64,000 nucleotides of DNA from Euwallacea fornicatus (lineage: Eukaryota > Arthropoda > Insecta > Coleoptera > Curculionidae), in NCBI RefSeq assembly GCF_040115645.1, contig NC_089548.1, positions 4,030,001 through 4,094,000 of the forward strand. The letters run 5' to 3'. The notes beneath the pieces were generated by a model, which saw only the letters and a program-made list of their open reading frames with translations, made no database searches and was not told the origin of the DNA. Position numbers and translations under genes: made by a program. Shown here in pieces: positions 25,043-37,689 of the stretch (the stretch's first letter is position 1; each line of letters opens with the position of its first letter).

Positions 25043-26299
25043 CAGACATTTGCTGAGTATTAGGTATGCAAGTTGATAATGTGATAAATTGTCCAGTCAT
25101 TTGTTGCTTGCTATTAATAAGGCAGTAAAAATTCCATTATGAAGATACTAATAGGACATTTGCTGCCGATGACAAAAAAAATAATATTTTATCTAGTAAA
25201 GCAGTAATTCTGTATTTTCAGATTTGCAGACTTTATGATCTCACGGAGAAACAGACTTGAAAGGTGATTTAAGGCCGAACTCTTTTAGCCTAGTTAACTT
25301 ATTTTTTGTGTATTTTAGTGTAAATATCTTGTGAAGAATTAATTACATTTAAAAACTTATATGTATAATAGTTCATAACCATAACTTTTAACCGAAATGT
25401 CTCAGGTGTATTAATTTAATTCGTATGAAATGTATAAAACTGAATTTCCTCTCTTCCTCTCTTTTGAGGGAAACCAATGTAGGAGTAATGGTTTTTCCTG
25501 GATTTGATCATATAAGTAATGGAAATATTTTAGGGTCAAGAGAACAATCAAAATTCATTTTATTTCTAAATGATATTAAACCGAATTTTGCCTTACTAAG
25601 ATTGAAATTTGGAATGTTTCCAATTAATCGTATTGTAAAGAGTGACTTATTTAGGCTAGTGATTATTGTGAATCATAAAAAACATCAGACTTTGTTAAGT
25701 TTTTTTAAAATTTTATAATATATATTTTCTTACATTCAAAGACTTCTTTATTATTAAAATTTCTTTTGCAGTTTTTGTGAATAGATCAAACGTCCTTCGA
25801 GTCGAGTGATACCCATGTTCAATCACCAAACTAAGGGCAACTTGTGGAGAACTCGTCGACTGTGAATATCAGGCATAAGTGATCAATTCTCATTCAACTT
25901 GTGAAATCGAATTTTTCATTGAAATTTGAAATAGGTTTCAGTGGCATTTATTGCGTTTCGCGTTCAATCCGATTTAATGTTGCAGAGCCTACCAGTCTCA
26001 TAGGTTGTCATGTAGAATAATGCAACGAAAATTGCATTCGAAAAAGTTTTAAAGACCAATATATATATCATCTTTACGTAAGATACCTGGCTGCCCTTTT
26101 TTCGAAAATTAAGAAAATCAAAGAAATAAATGCATAACAAACTAAATCGAGAAACTCATGTCAAAATAAGGGAGAAAATAATTACGAAATCTCCCTGGAC
26201 ATGTTGGGACACACATGCAGACTTGCAGCTCGAGATGTACATAAGTTTTTATAAGTACATCAATTAAAAAAATAATAATTTTCATTGTTAAAACCAAAA
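25043..26299. other. asense 3' flank
   Basis: Holds the asense 3' UTR of unknown length; no canonical AATAAA lies close to the stop codon. The 97-codon frame at 25425-25718 is lysine- and phenylalanine-rich and resembles nothing known to me; I treat it as chance. Confidence 0.45.
25080..25085 (+). promoter_or_regulatory. K-box motif in the asense 3' UTR
   Basis: TGTGAT lies 37 bases after the asense stop codon. In Drosophila this hexamer in Notch-pathway and neurogenic transcripts is a binding site for K-box microRNAs (miR-2/miR-13 class seeds) and lowers expression. A single hexamer can occur by chance. Confidence 0.35.
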
Positions 26300-26940
26300 A
26301 ACAACGAAAAATGGGTCAGCCCCCCACGACTTCCTACACACTCCTAGACACATTCGGGCATCGATTTAATAAAACGATGTCCCCCTGAGATGTTTTATTG
26401 TCGATTATTTATACAGAATTTCAATGGTTTGTGCGGAATGGGATCCACTTTGCGATCTTCTGTCTTAAGTGTTCCAAAATTGGTCAATGGGTGCAAGATC
26501 TGAAGATCTGAGTGGCCAAATAAAAAATTTACCTCCTTTTATACACGAAAAGTAGCCCAATGTAGTTCTGACCACATCTGGTCGTGTCTCCTCTTGTTTC
26601 GAAAAACTTTATTCGGGAAACTTCTGAAATAGAATAGAAGATGTTGTCCAATAGTTCCTGGATGCTAGCTGGATAGTTGTAAAGTCCCTGACGAGCATCA
26701 AAAGTGGCTCGCTATTGTGAGCAGTAGTCCCCCACACCAGCACTCCAATGCTCTGTCAAGCGCATGAGTGAATTTCATTCACCTCATTATTTTCTCGTTC
26801 TTACTAAACCATCATCTATACCCAAGTATAATTTGAGTTGGAACGCGAAAGACTCGTTTTAAATGCCAAGCTGTGTTGTAACGGACCATCCCAATTGATT
26901 TCGCCGATGGTCAAGGGTGAGACGCAACACGAAGTGGGCA
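26300..26940 (-). pseudogene. Tc1-like transposase relic
   Basis: Read on the minus strand, fragments in two or three frames follow the order of a Tc1-family transposase. First comes a VWG block corresponding to MVWGGIS, then QEETRPDVVRTTLGYF for the QDNARPHVAR block, then FIWPLRSSDLAPIDQFW for WPARSPDLSPIEHVW with the final aspartate. Several stop codons and frameshifts interrupt it. I found no terminal repeats, so the limits are only those of the visible similarity. Confidence 0.7.
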
Positions 26941-27423
26941 CGGTATGATATCAATTCATAAATTGTTAATCGGCTGTAAATTATTTGCAGCAGTTCCAAT
27001 CGTAATAAATTCAGATGAAGCAGGAAAATAATAAGGAATTTTCATGACCTATTTAATAGCATTCTGGAATTTAAAAAAGTAGGTAAGTTCACAGTAGTGG
27101 TTTCTCTATTGAAAATGAATTTAAAAATTACAAAAATTCAGCGTACGTTACGATTATTCAAAACGTTCCGACCGACCTGCTGTGTAGATAGGCGTCTGAA
27201 ATTTCTGAACGAGCTTTGATATGCGCGTTTAATTAAAATATTTTCAAGAGATTAAAAAAAAATCATTCCGGCCTCCGAATCTCGGAGATGAAGCGATTAC
27301 AGATATCTGTTCTTCAAAGAACCTTTTTTCTCATTTCGATCCAAGAAATTAACCCTTAGATCTTTCCAGGAAACACCTTCGAGGATGGTGGCGCGCTAAG
27401 TTTACCGCACAGGACAATAGCTA

Positions 27424-28854
27424 CAGTGAGTAACTTAAAATTCGGACACCGCGATATTTCACTTTACAGCTATCGTAAGGCTATCTAAATCATAATTAAA
27501 ATTATGGAAAATAATATACTTTATTAAAATATGTGCTCAATTAACATGTAACTTCATTTTCATTTAAATAAATGCAATTTCTAACGACTAACAAAATTAA
27601 AATTAAATTAAGTGAAAATTTTTGGTTACTTGAATATTCGGACGCTACTGGTTTTCTTAATTACCACGTACTAATTAAACAATTTATTCTTTTTAGTTAA
27701 TATTTTGTAGTGTAACCGTTGTTATCAATAAGGGCCTGCAAACGTTTACGCATATTGAAGATAATTTTTTTAAACTAATTTGCTTAAAGAAGGCCTAATT
27801 CTCGTTTCAATCGTTGTTTTAACATTCCCTTTGAAGGTATTTCAGCTTTTCTTATTTTTCAGTCTGATTCCCCCTATAGGTGTTCCATGGGATTGAGGTA
27901 CATCGATTAAGGTGGTGGTTATAATACTTTAGGGCAATTGTCAAGTAAATATTCGTGAACATGATTTGTGTTTGGACTCATTATCTTGGTAAAATTTTAA
28001 AGTATCTGAAATTCCTATTTTCCCGGCACTTTGACGTCAGTAGAAGCGTTCATCCATTATCGAATCTATAAAAACGAGTTCACCTACTCCAAATGTGGAA
28101 ATACACCCCGATGCGATATCGCTCTCATTTCCACGTTTAACAGTAAGTTCAATATTATTTATTTTAAATTCCTCACTCTTCTTTCCTCACACCATTCTTC
28201 GACCATCGGATCCAAAAACATTCTATGTACTTTCGCTACTGAAAAAAACGTCATTCCACCAAGTATCACACTTCAAAATAAACTCTTTTGAATAATTCAG
28301 TCTTCCTCTTTGGTTGATTTCACTGACAAGTGGTTTTTCCTAGCAGTTCTTCCATTGTATCCATTTTCCTTTAATGCTCGGAATATTTTTTGAGGATGGA
28401 CTTGTTTCTCAGTGCCTCTGAAGAGTTCATCGGCTAATTTTAGTGCCCTCAATGCTGGATCATTTTTGATTTTTCAAAGGATGGTCCTTGTGTCGCGATC
28501 ATGCAATTTCTTTGGTCGGCCTTTTTGGGATATAGATTCGATACGACCCCCTTGTTTAAATCGTCCAGTGATGTCCGCCACTGTACTCTTGCTTACCTTA
28601 CATAACTCAGCAATTTTTCTGTAAGATTTTCCATTGGCATTATGCAAAATCACAAGCTGTCGTACATCAAAACTGGTATTCCTCTTGCGGGCCATTATAC
28701 CTATTTATGGTATAGTGCAATAACTTAAATTTAAGTGAAATTATTTTTTTACCATCACCCGAGTTTTTATGCCTGTATCAAAGCAACATTCCAATGAGAT
28801 TCCAGAGGTCAAAAAATATTTTATACAGTGTCCCAATATTAAAGTCACTCACTG
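27424..28854 (-). mobile_element. Near full-length but dead Tc1-like transposon
   Basis: Ends are CAGTGAGTAACTTAAAATTC on the left and, on the minus strand, CAGTGAGTGACTTTAATATT on the right, about 29-bp inverted repeats with several mismatches. Each is flanked by TA (27422-27423 and 28855-28856), the expected target duplication. Length is 1431 bp, close to normal for Tc1-like elements. The transposase reads on the minus strand from the ATG at 28695. The helix-turn-helix part is intact, followed by further blocks FGSDGRRMVW and YQDNESKHKS (catalytic aspartate region) broken by stops. Insertion lies 2.4 kb after asense. Confidence 0.87.
28316..28695 (-). pseudogene. N-terminal DNA-binding part of the Tc1-like transposase, with a premature stop
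   Basis: The first 73 codons encode a paired-like helix-turn-helix (motif YRKIAELCKVSKSTVADI, then GRPKKL, the minor-groove GRPR-type motif). A TGA follows at 28474-28476. The same frame then continues with typical Tc1 sequence (KIKNDPALRALKLADELF, then the second HTH with RALKENGYNGRTARK) until another stop near 28313. A single C-to-T change from CGA would explain the first TGA. The element therefore cannot make full transposase. Confidence 0.82.
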
Positions 28855-28856
28855 TA

Positions 28857-31800
28857 TGTCATGGCAACTTTTTACGCAGGAGCTTATGTAATACTCGAGC
28901 AAATCTAGTCATAAATTCGAGGATCTTTGGTTAGCTTAACTGCCTAAAGCTAATATACAAGGGGCAAGAGAACATTATTCCTGGTCATATTTTGCACGAA
29001 TTGTCAAACAAATCCCGGGGGCACAATCCCTTAGGCCTTTAAGATCAACCTTGCCTACCTGGAAGGGCAAAAAGGTAAAGATCAGACCGCGCTCTATATA
29101 TTTAAATATCAGATTTATATTTCAACATTAAATAGCGTTCCTTTTGGGGGGTTAAAGTACTTTGATAAGGATTAAGTTTTGCCCCGATGCACTTTTTACA
29201 ATGCAGGCTGCTCTACCTGCAGAACGAAGTCGACCTGAAACACAATATGCCTCACTGGGACGCATTCGAAATTATGATTCTGATCCAAAGTCGTTGGTAC
29301 GTGAATGATGGGAGGACTGAATCATGATTGTGTAATAAAGGGAGGAACATTGTCATATGAATCTCTAAGTGTGGGAATAATTATCGGGAGCGCAATAAAA
29401 AATTTGATATGACTGCACTGGTTTCTGGTCGAATTTAATACAATGCGTCTGACATTGAACTTGAAGTGGTATTCTTTAGATTCCCCAAAGCCAGAGCTTA
29501 TTATTCAACTCGATCCTGTCCCGCGGACGCCCATTCACGGATTTCAGACATACAGAGTGCGCATTATTTCTTGTCCCGGTGAAACGCGTCTCCGCCAGGA
29601 AAGGAGAACTTGTTCTTGGGTTCACGTCGAGCGAGGGAATTGAATGACCGAACGAGTACCCATTGACGTAGGTCGTGGGAGAATAGGTCAGTTTCTTGAT
29701 AGCAAAATATTCTAGATATTATCATAATTTTTTTAATGAAGATCTTACCAACAGGTCACGTGCCAGCAGCACCATCCGATAAAGCGTAAGTTAGTTTTTT
29801 CATTTGTACTATTCGTTTTTTGTAGGTTTCGAAAATGCCGACAGATTCGTCATGGAATCGTCGACAAGGGCATTTGTTCGGGCTCCTGATAAGGAGTGTT
29901 CGCTAAAAATTAACTCAGATCTAAATTCGTTTTCTAACTGCAAACGGTGTGCAATCCCATCGCCAAAACAACCCCTCCTGGAGTGTAAGGAGTTATTTTC
30001 AAAAAAAAAAAAATTAAATAAAAAGAAAGAAGGTAGTTCAGTTGAAGACCGCCCCAAGAAAGGAAAAAACCCGAATGATGTATGGTTCAGGGCTTCCTTT
30101 GCCCGTTATACCATCGAAGACAAGTTGGTAGAGATGATATAACAACCACGGGAGACTGCTATAAATCTCCAGTAATGAAAATTTATTTGCACTACGCAAT
30201 TTACAAAAGCATAACTCAATATTTGCTCAGTATTCGATTTCACGTAGAGATCGTTATTATCTTTACGTTGATAATGTTTTTTGGAAGATTTTCCTTGTAG
30301 TTATTTTACCAACGTTCCCGTATCGAAGTTGAGTAATCTTCCATCCATTCAAATGTCAACCAAATATTATATGCCCTGCAAAATACAAATAATGCCCCCT
30401 AATAGGATTAAAAAACGGTTCAGGCCCACGTGCACCAGGGTCATTCTTCGGAGGCTGAAACGGGCAAAATTTGTTAAATTTGTTTTATACTGCCGAAATC
30501 AGCATGAGCAGATTTAGATTTGCCAATTCTATTAATTCCACAATATCTCAGTAGAAGCTTAATATGTTGGGCGTGACTAATGTACTGCATGGACATACCC
30601 ATTGCAAAGCAGTGCGCAGCACCATAATTTCATGCTTTGCAATGGTCTTTTTATGGAAAAAGATTTCGTAAAGTTTTTTGAGGGAAAGTTTTCAGCTTCC
30701 GGTTAAAGTAGATAAATTTTGAGGATGTAGAGGTTGAGGGTTATGCAACTCAAGAGTCAGAGTCTGAAACCGGCTTTGTCAGAAAATGTTCGGATCTGCA
30801 AAGGATCGGAACGTGGGGACTTCGGTTTCCCCAGTCAAATCGAATTTGCTGCTCGTAACCACAGACAAACATATTAAAAGTCTAATAAGTAAAAATACAT
30901 CTTCCACCAGTTGAACACTAGCACCCTGACGAAGATAACAAAAGTGATCGAGCCCTGAGGAGTTTGAAAATTTCTCTTCCATTCGCCTAACGCTAATCTA
31001 ACCCAAGATTACCCATTCCATCCTCTAATTTGGAAGATCGACAGGTAATTTTCCTTAGTTAGTTCATTAATGGATTCGAGAACAAAATGCCATAGAGACA
31101 ATTTAAACTACACCTCAGGTTTCATAGAAATACTCTATTGAATACTGAACCGAAATACTTAAACTCGATTCTTAATCTCGGATACTGAGCAATCCCTTCA
31201 TATTCATGAGTTTCGTTGTTTACAACTTAAAAATAGATTCATAGAAAATATGTGACTGTCACTTTCACACTAAAATATACAATAAAACAATGAACTTAAT
31301 GAATAAAGTATTATAAGGTGCAGAAAAATTACTGAAATGTTTTTGGAAACCGCACGAACCCTTCCAGGTTTAAGGATAATAATGATTGGTGAGTTTCGTA
31401 CTATATACAGGACGTCCTGAAAATTTCCCTTTGACGTTCTCTTTAATTTTTTATTTTCAGCAGTTTTTCAAAAATGCGTGTACGACTATATTCCATCAAG
31501 AAATTCCTAGAAGTTCAGTACTTCTCTGAAGTGCGTAGAAGCTTGCCTCATTCGAGACTCAACAATTCGATTACGTTTTTGATGGGCCCTAAAACTTCTG
31601 AGAAAGTCGGTTTTGCACCCTGACCCTTCAACCCTGAGACCTTAACATACAGTGCCCCTAAATCGATTTCCGTAATCCTTGAAACTCACCGGAGCGAAAT
31701 TAACCTTCATACATATTTTAACGGTCTCGCCAAGTTCGCCTTTCATATCGAAACATTTTAACAGATTGGTGCCGTGAGTCCCGAAGGAGAAAAGACTTTA

Positions 31801-33227
31801 AGGACTAGCAGTACAAAAGGGCACCTTATTTATTTTCTAAACGGTCAAAGGATCGAAAGGTCTCGTAAACGAGGATGCGAAGTTCCCACGACGTCTTTTT
31901 GAAACTTGTTTTTCAATATACAGGTAAAATGAAAGTTCGATGATATAGCGAGGGGAACTGAGAACTATGGCACCTCGGTGTCTTCATTTTCAAACCATTT
32001 CTAGTCAGAATTGTGAATGGAAGACTGAAATTGTGCGTGAGTTGAGCGAATCCGAAGGTTCATTTTTATGATTGATGACATCATGTTTAAGGAACTCCTT
32101 AGCAGTTTCAAACATGATTTATCACGATTGAGCGATGTAAATTCATCGAAAAATTTACATTCCTTCAGACGGCTATGTCGTTGCATTCGAAAATTAATTT
32201 TGAAATCACCGAGTTCGTACAGTGAATTTTGATTTCAGTGCTCATAACTTGATACGTTAAACTGGCCCGTCACGGAGCAGTCATGGGAATCGAACTGCAG
32301 GCATCAATAAAATCTAAAAACTGGTAGTGAGGTTTGCTCATAAACACAGGAACAAATATTGAAACATTTAAATAACTAAGTAAACATTTCCTCCGTATTT
32401 ACAAACTGTTTCTTTTTTCTATCCCGCGGGCCTCTTTTGTCCTTTTGTTTGATTAGGTTCACGTGGGACCGTGCTTTATTTGTATCACCCTGTTTGATTT
32501 GCGATAGTTCTTAGTAGAGTGTCACCTGAAAGTTTCGAGATGGCAGGAGATATTCTAATGAATGCAAGAATTTCCTTATGGATCATTGGTGAAGTTAAAT
32601 AAAATGTTAGAGTGCTGTAAAAGTCTGTATACGCACACGTTTGAGACAGTGTTTTACAGCACGCACGTCGATAGGATTACATTTTGTCTTAAAGTGTTAC
32701 TTTTGGCCTGGAAATTCACGCGATCAAGTCATTTTATCGGACATTCGTAAAAAAATTAGTGCCCTCTTATGATATGTTGGGAAGGAGGTCCTGGGTTATT
32801 CTCCAAATTTTTCCTTGGTCTATGATTTTGATGTGAAAGCAGATTTTGAGCTTCGCTTATTTTTCCTATTCATCAAACCTTGTCTTTCTTTTTTCTTTTT
32901 CGAGTGTTTTCAGTCACTCTCTTTCTTTCTCTCTAGCCGCATAGGTTAATTCAGGTTGGAAATTTGCAACAAAATAAAAAACGCCCTGCAGAATTCCTGA
33001 TATCTATGAATAGAAATTTACCAAAACGTCGTATGGATGCTACATTCTCCTGCACAGCTGAGCATATTTAACACTTATGTGTTCGTGTTCAAGACAGTTT
33101 CTTAATTTGCAACCCACATTTCCGTCAGGGTTTTACCCCCAGAGACATCTTCTTCTTTTCGTCCGTGGTACAGCCATCCGAGATTTAAATTTCCAAGAAG
33201 ATGTAGGATCGCTGACAATCGAGTTAT
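28857..33227. other. Intergenic region, no recognised gene
   Basis: 4.4 kb with only short, unrecognised frames. The stretch 29440-29680 is richer in GC than its surroundings but its 66-codon frame matches nothing I know. A perfect 12-bp palindrome CAGGACGTCCTG sits at 31408-31419 at what looks like a repeat boundary (preceded by TATA). Confidence 0.5.
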
Positions 33228-33855
33228 ACAGGGTGTTTTCAAAAATGTGAGCAACATCCCGGAAATGAAAATTTTACTGATGTTTATATATTTTCTAAAT
33301 AAATTCTCTTCCAGTTGATGAAATATAATGAATTTATTTCAAAGTAGTAAATTTATTTCCAACAAGTTTAACACAAAAATGTTGTTTATTTTGGTATTTA
33401 AATGATGGCATATTCCATTAATTTTGTAAAATACATCCTTTGAGAAAATGGCAATTTTTCTGAAAAACGGTTTGGTTTACGTGCCTCAATCACCAGTACC
33501 TTTTTCTGTTGGGTACGCAAGAAATCTAATAAACCACATTAACCTTAAAAAAACAAAGCTTTGAACGTTTACGGATAAAACTTGCCTCGCCTTCGCCTCC
33601 ATGGAGATATGGAAAGAAGTGGTAGGTTCTATCTCGTTAACATTGGTATGATACACGAGTGACCCAAAATTCATTAAAATTCGTCAATTAAAAGAAAAGT
33701 TGTTTAGAAAACACCATTTACGATATCAAATTTTCAAGATCTGAATTTCCGTACGGGTACATTTTTGGAAAACAATTTATAAGCATAAATAGAATTTTTT
33801 GTTAAGAACTTTTCATTTCCGGGATATTACCCACATTTTCGGAAATACCCCGTAT
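33228..33855. mobile_element. MITE-like non-autonomous element with imperfect inverted ends
   Basis: The left end starts ACAGGGTGTTTTCAAAAATG. The right end, read on the minus strand, starts TACGGGGTATTTCCGAAAAT. The arms share ATCCCGGAAATGAAAA and align for about 50 bases. No transposase coding is visible within the 0.63 kb, and the two ORFs inside are chance frames. The superfamily is not clear. Confidence 0.75.
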
Positions 33856-34150
33856 TTTGTGACTATGAAGCTGATAACTCAGGATATCTAGAATTCCCTA
33901 ACACCTAAAAATAGCTCAAAGTGTGACCCATAATAACCGGGGAATGGTAAACATAAGGTGAATAACACTTGTTGGTAATATTTCACCCCGAACATCAGAA
34001 ACTTCCTCTAAAACAGACATATCAACCATATGTGCCGAATTTACTACTTTTACCACAAATTTATCTCCGTCTCAAGAGACATATGGCACACGCTAAGTGG
34101 ATGCCATTCAAATAAGGTCGCCCGATGAGCAAAAAATCAAAGTTCCTTCG

Positions 34151-35350
34151 TACACGCAGTCCCAGAACTACCCGACCTGATATATTTTAAAAATATTATA
34201 TAATATAAAATATTAAAAAATTATTTATAAATTTCGGCAATTTTGTGGTTAAAAATTGTGTATATTACAAAGTTCTGGCCTTAAACAGTTTTGAACGCAT
34301 TTTTATTGAACACTTTTAGAGGTTTTGCGAACATGGAAAAATTGGTTATCGATATATGATCCAATACCTTAATTTGAAAAGTTTTAAACCATCCTTCGGA
34401 ATTTGATTCTACTCGAAGAGAATCTGAGCCATCGTTAGCAATTGTAACATACTGGATGACAGAGTTTAAACGTGGTCATACGAGGTGCCAAGACGAACTC
34501 CACAGTGGTCGGCCCGATGGCACTCCAGATCTGACCACTTCAGATATTGGGGCGCAAGCTCACAAAACTGTACTGGAAGATTGGGATTTCAACAAGTACG
34601 ATATATCGCATTTTCATCGAGCAATTGGATATGACAAAGCTGTGCGCAATGTGAACAGAAACAGCGAGGATGTTTCAAGGGAGCATTTGGGAGCATTGAA
34701 GCCTAGTTTTTAAGTCGATTCATAGCGATGGATGAAACATGGTTCCATCATTTCATGCCTGGAACGAGCAGTCAAAACAATGAACTCAAAAGGGAAAATC
34801 GGCTTCAAAGGAGGCAAAAACTGTTACAGCTGCAGGAAAGGCGGTGGCGTTAGTTTTTTGGGATGAACGTGGGATAATTTTTATTGACGATTTCCCTAAA
34901 AACAATAAATCGAACATATTATAAAAATTTGTTGCAGCGGTTGAGCGAAGAAATTAGGGAAGAGCGACCGCGTTTGGCTAAAAAGAAAGTCTGGGTTCAG
35001 CAAGGCAACGCACAAGTCTACACTTCCGGCGTTACGATGGCCAAAATCAATCAACTTGGATTCGAATTTTGGCCTCGTCCATCCTACTTGCCAGATTTAG
35101 TTCCCCCAGACTATTTCCTCCTTCTCATCTTGAAAAAATGGCTCGATCTTGCCAATAATGAAGAGCTGGAGTCCGATTGATAAGTATTTTGAAGCATTAG
35201 AAACTTCTTCCATAAACATTGTATAGAAGCCATAGAATATCGCTGGGAAAAGTGTGTCAATCTCAAAAGACACTGCGTTGAGAAATAATATAATGATTTC
35301 AAAATCTTGTTTTCTTTAATTGGTCGGGTACTTCTGGGATTATCCTCGTA
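34151..35350 (+). mobile_element. Decayed mariner transposon, nearly full length
   Basis: Terminal repeats: left TACACGCAGTCCCAGAACTA, right (minus strand) TACGAGGATAATCCCAGAAG, sharing the CCCAGAASTACCCGACC core; outer TA dinucleotides fit mariner insertion. The plus-strand coding remnant follows mariner transposase order. First comes the region ending SGRPDGTPDL, then TVLED, VFWDERGIIFIDDFPK, LSEEIREERPRLAKKKVWVQQGNAQVY, the block YLPDLVPPDYF that holds the third aspartate, and KCVNLK near the C-terminus. Frameshifts, stops and an internal deletion make it inactive. The usual HQDNAP reads QQGNAQ, so the second catalytic aspartate is lost (D to G). Confidence 0.88.
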
Positions 35351-37650
35351 TGAAGATCAATGTCTGAGAATTTACTGCATGACCCGACGATATATGTGGG
35401 AATGATGTGCCCATTTTTGAAGTGATAATTTCCAATAATAAATAGCCTATTAATCTGTAAAATGTAATTGTTTTGCGACATCTGAACTTGTCCTGTCATC
35501 GGTCAAATGATTTAGTTCGGATCCGTTTCTTGTACCGGCGGAAAATAATAAGGGTCTAAGCTGGCAACAACTTGCGTAATGTGGAAATTATGCAAATGCG
35601 TATGGGAACATTTTTGGCGAGCAAAAGGGCATTGTAGTTGGTTACCGAGCGTGTCATTTTTGGGACTTCCCGGTGAAAAAATCCCATTGTTTTGGTCTGG
35701 GATAATTAAAATATATCTGCCGACGTTTAGGGTGACCCTCTTTTCAATATAACGCGACCGAGTTTTTTTTTGAAAGATATTTTTGAAATGATTTCAGGTA
35801 TCTAAAGGTTTAACGGTAAATGGAGATGAGTTTTTGTTTCTCCATGCGTAGTCACTCAGCTAAATCGTCCTATCGTCCCCAGTTAGTAGGGTCCTCGTCA
35901 TCCCTGAATTTCAAATGGTCAGAAATGTTAAGAGTGTAAGATGTAAGTTCCTGGGTTTGTTCGATGTTATTCATAATATTCGTGTCTGGTTTATCCACGC
36001 CAATAATACAAACGGTACAGAAGAAATTTAGGTTTTTGTTCATAAAGCACCTAGTCTATTTAAAAAAAAAAATATTGCTCCAGTAGCGGATCAAGAGAGA
36101 ATTTATGTTAATGCAACAGCTAATATACCGTGTATCATAGTCGTATAGCAATGGCAAAGGGTCGTGGTGTTTTTAGATTCAACCATTTTGTTAAATTGTT
36201 GCTTCTACTTCAACTATTTGCGGTCTAGCACGCCTCTGGTTTTTTTTATGTACAAAACATCTTCCATTTGATTTTGTTCCTATCTCCGATTCTTGCTTAA
36301 AAATCGTGTTCTGGCTCTCCCCATGTTTGCGGAGCAAAAAGAGCTTTATTACGGCCGTTAATGGAGGCGCGGAATTACATTTTAGGACAAGATGTACAAA
36401 ATAATGTTCTTTATTCGAAATTGTGATAGTCAACTGACATTCCTCAATAGAAATCGCCATAGAGTACGTTTTTCTTAGTTTCCGTTTAAATCTCTCCAAA
36501 AAACATTTTAAGTATCATATTTTACAAATCTACTCAAAGCATACACATAGAAAAAATCTCATAATTTTAACTATTTTTGAGATATTTTAATCTTAGTAGT
36601 TTGCATGTCCAATTTGACAAAAAAGGGAATTGAATTACGTCGCATTCACCATATTGTTCACAAACTAAGAAACCCCACGTAACACCATAGGCGGATATGT
36701 TTATAGGTAGGTATGTATTCCTTCCAACTATTCTTGATATAAATAAATAATAATAGGTTTTTTTATATTTGTATAACATAATTAAGAACAATAATCTGAG
36801 AAGAACATTTTGAAGTCTATTCTAGATTTCCTATTGCTGATCAAAATAATGCTTTTCCGACGAATGCGCAGTAAACTGGTTTTACCACACGCATTTGCTG
36901 TTTGAAATAATACCTTACCGCACATATTTGATTCGGCATGTTGAATAACTATTTTCTGAAGTTTTCTTTCTTTTTTCCTCCTTTTTCGTCTTGCATTGTT
37001 TTATCTTCGATTTGATGGAATCTTAACAGAAAGGCAATAGTAGAAACATTGCGTAGTGTAAGGTCAGATTGTCATTTTGAGACGTCGGTAAATTTATGGG
37101 AAAGCTAGTGGTACAATGTTCCAAAATCTTGGGAAAAGCTGAAAAAATGGACAAAAACGCCGTGGGTGGTTCCTCGATTTCACCTTCCTAAATTGAAGTC
37201 ACAACCCTCTAGGCTTTCAAAACGGTGGAGATGCCCGTACAACCCCATGTATTTTCCATGTTGCATGTCTACCACATATGTGAGATTTAGGTAACCTGAA
37301 GGTATCAAAATATGGGTTCTCTAAGGTGTTTAAGATTTATAGTATGCAAAAGCTAATGTGTTTCAAAATGGTTTTCCCTTTCAGGAACTTCATCATCATT
37401 AATTTGGAGCATATTATATTAAACTGGTAATTGTCAGTAACTTGAATTCATGTAAGGTAGCATTTATAGATTGTTTTGAGTAAGTGAGAGTGATGTGAAG
37501 AATCATTTTTGATATAACTGAGTTACCTAAAATCATCTAAGGAAGAATAACTACATGGGACTATTTAGTAGTCCTAAGATGAGGTGAGCCCAATTATTCA
37601 ACTCCTGTCGTTTTTATGTTTATCATCTACATAATTTCTGAATTATTTAT

Positions 37651-37689
<39 letters not shown>

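Noticed and set aside
32283..32302. Second tRNA-like T-loop (GTTCGATTCCC, minus strand)
   Set aside because: The five-base stem does not pair and no cloverleaf can be drawn around it.
36191..36499. Possible transposase DNA-binding domain on the minus strand
   Set aside because: The resemblance to helix-turn-helix domains of insect transposases is faint, no catalytic part follows, and no inverted ends were found.
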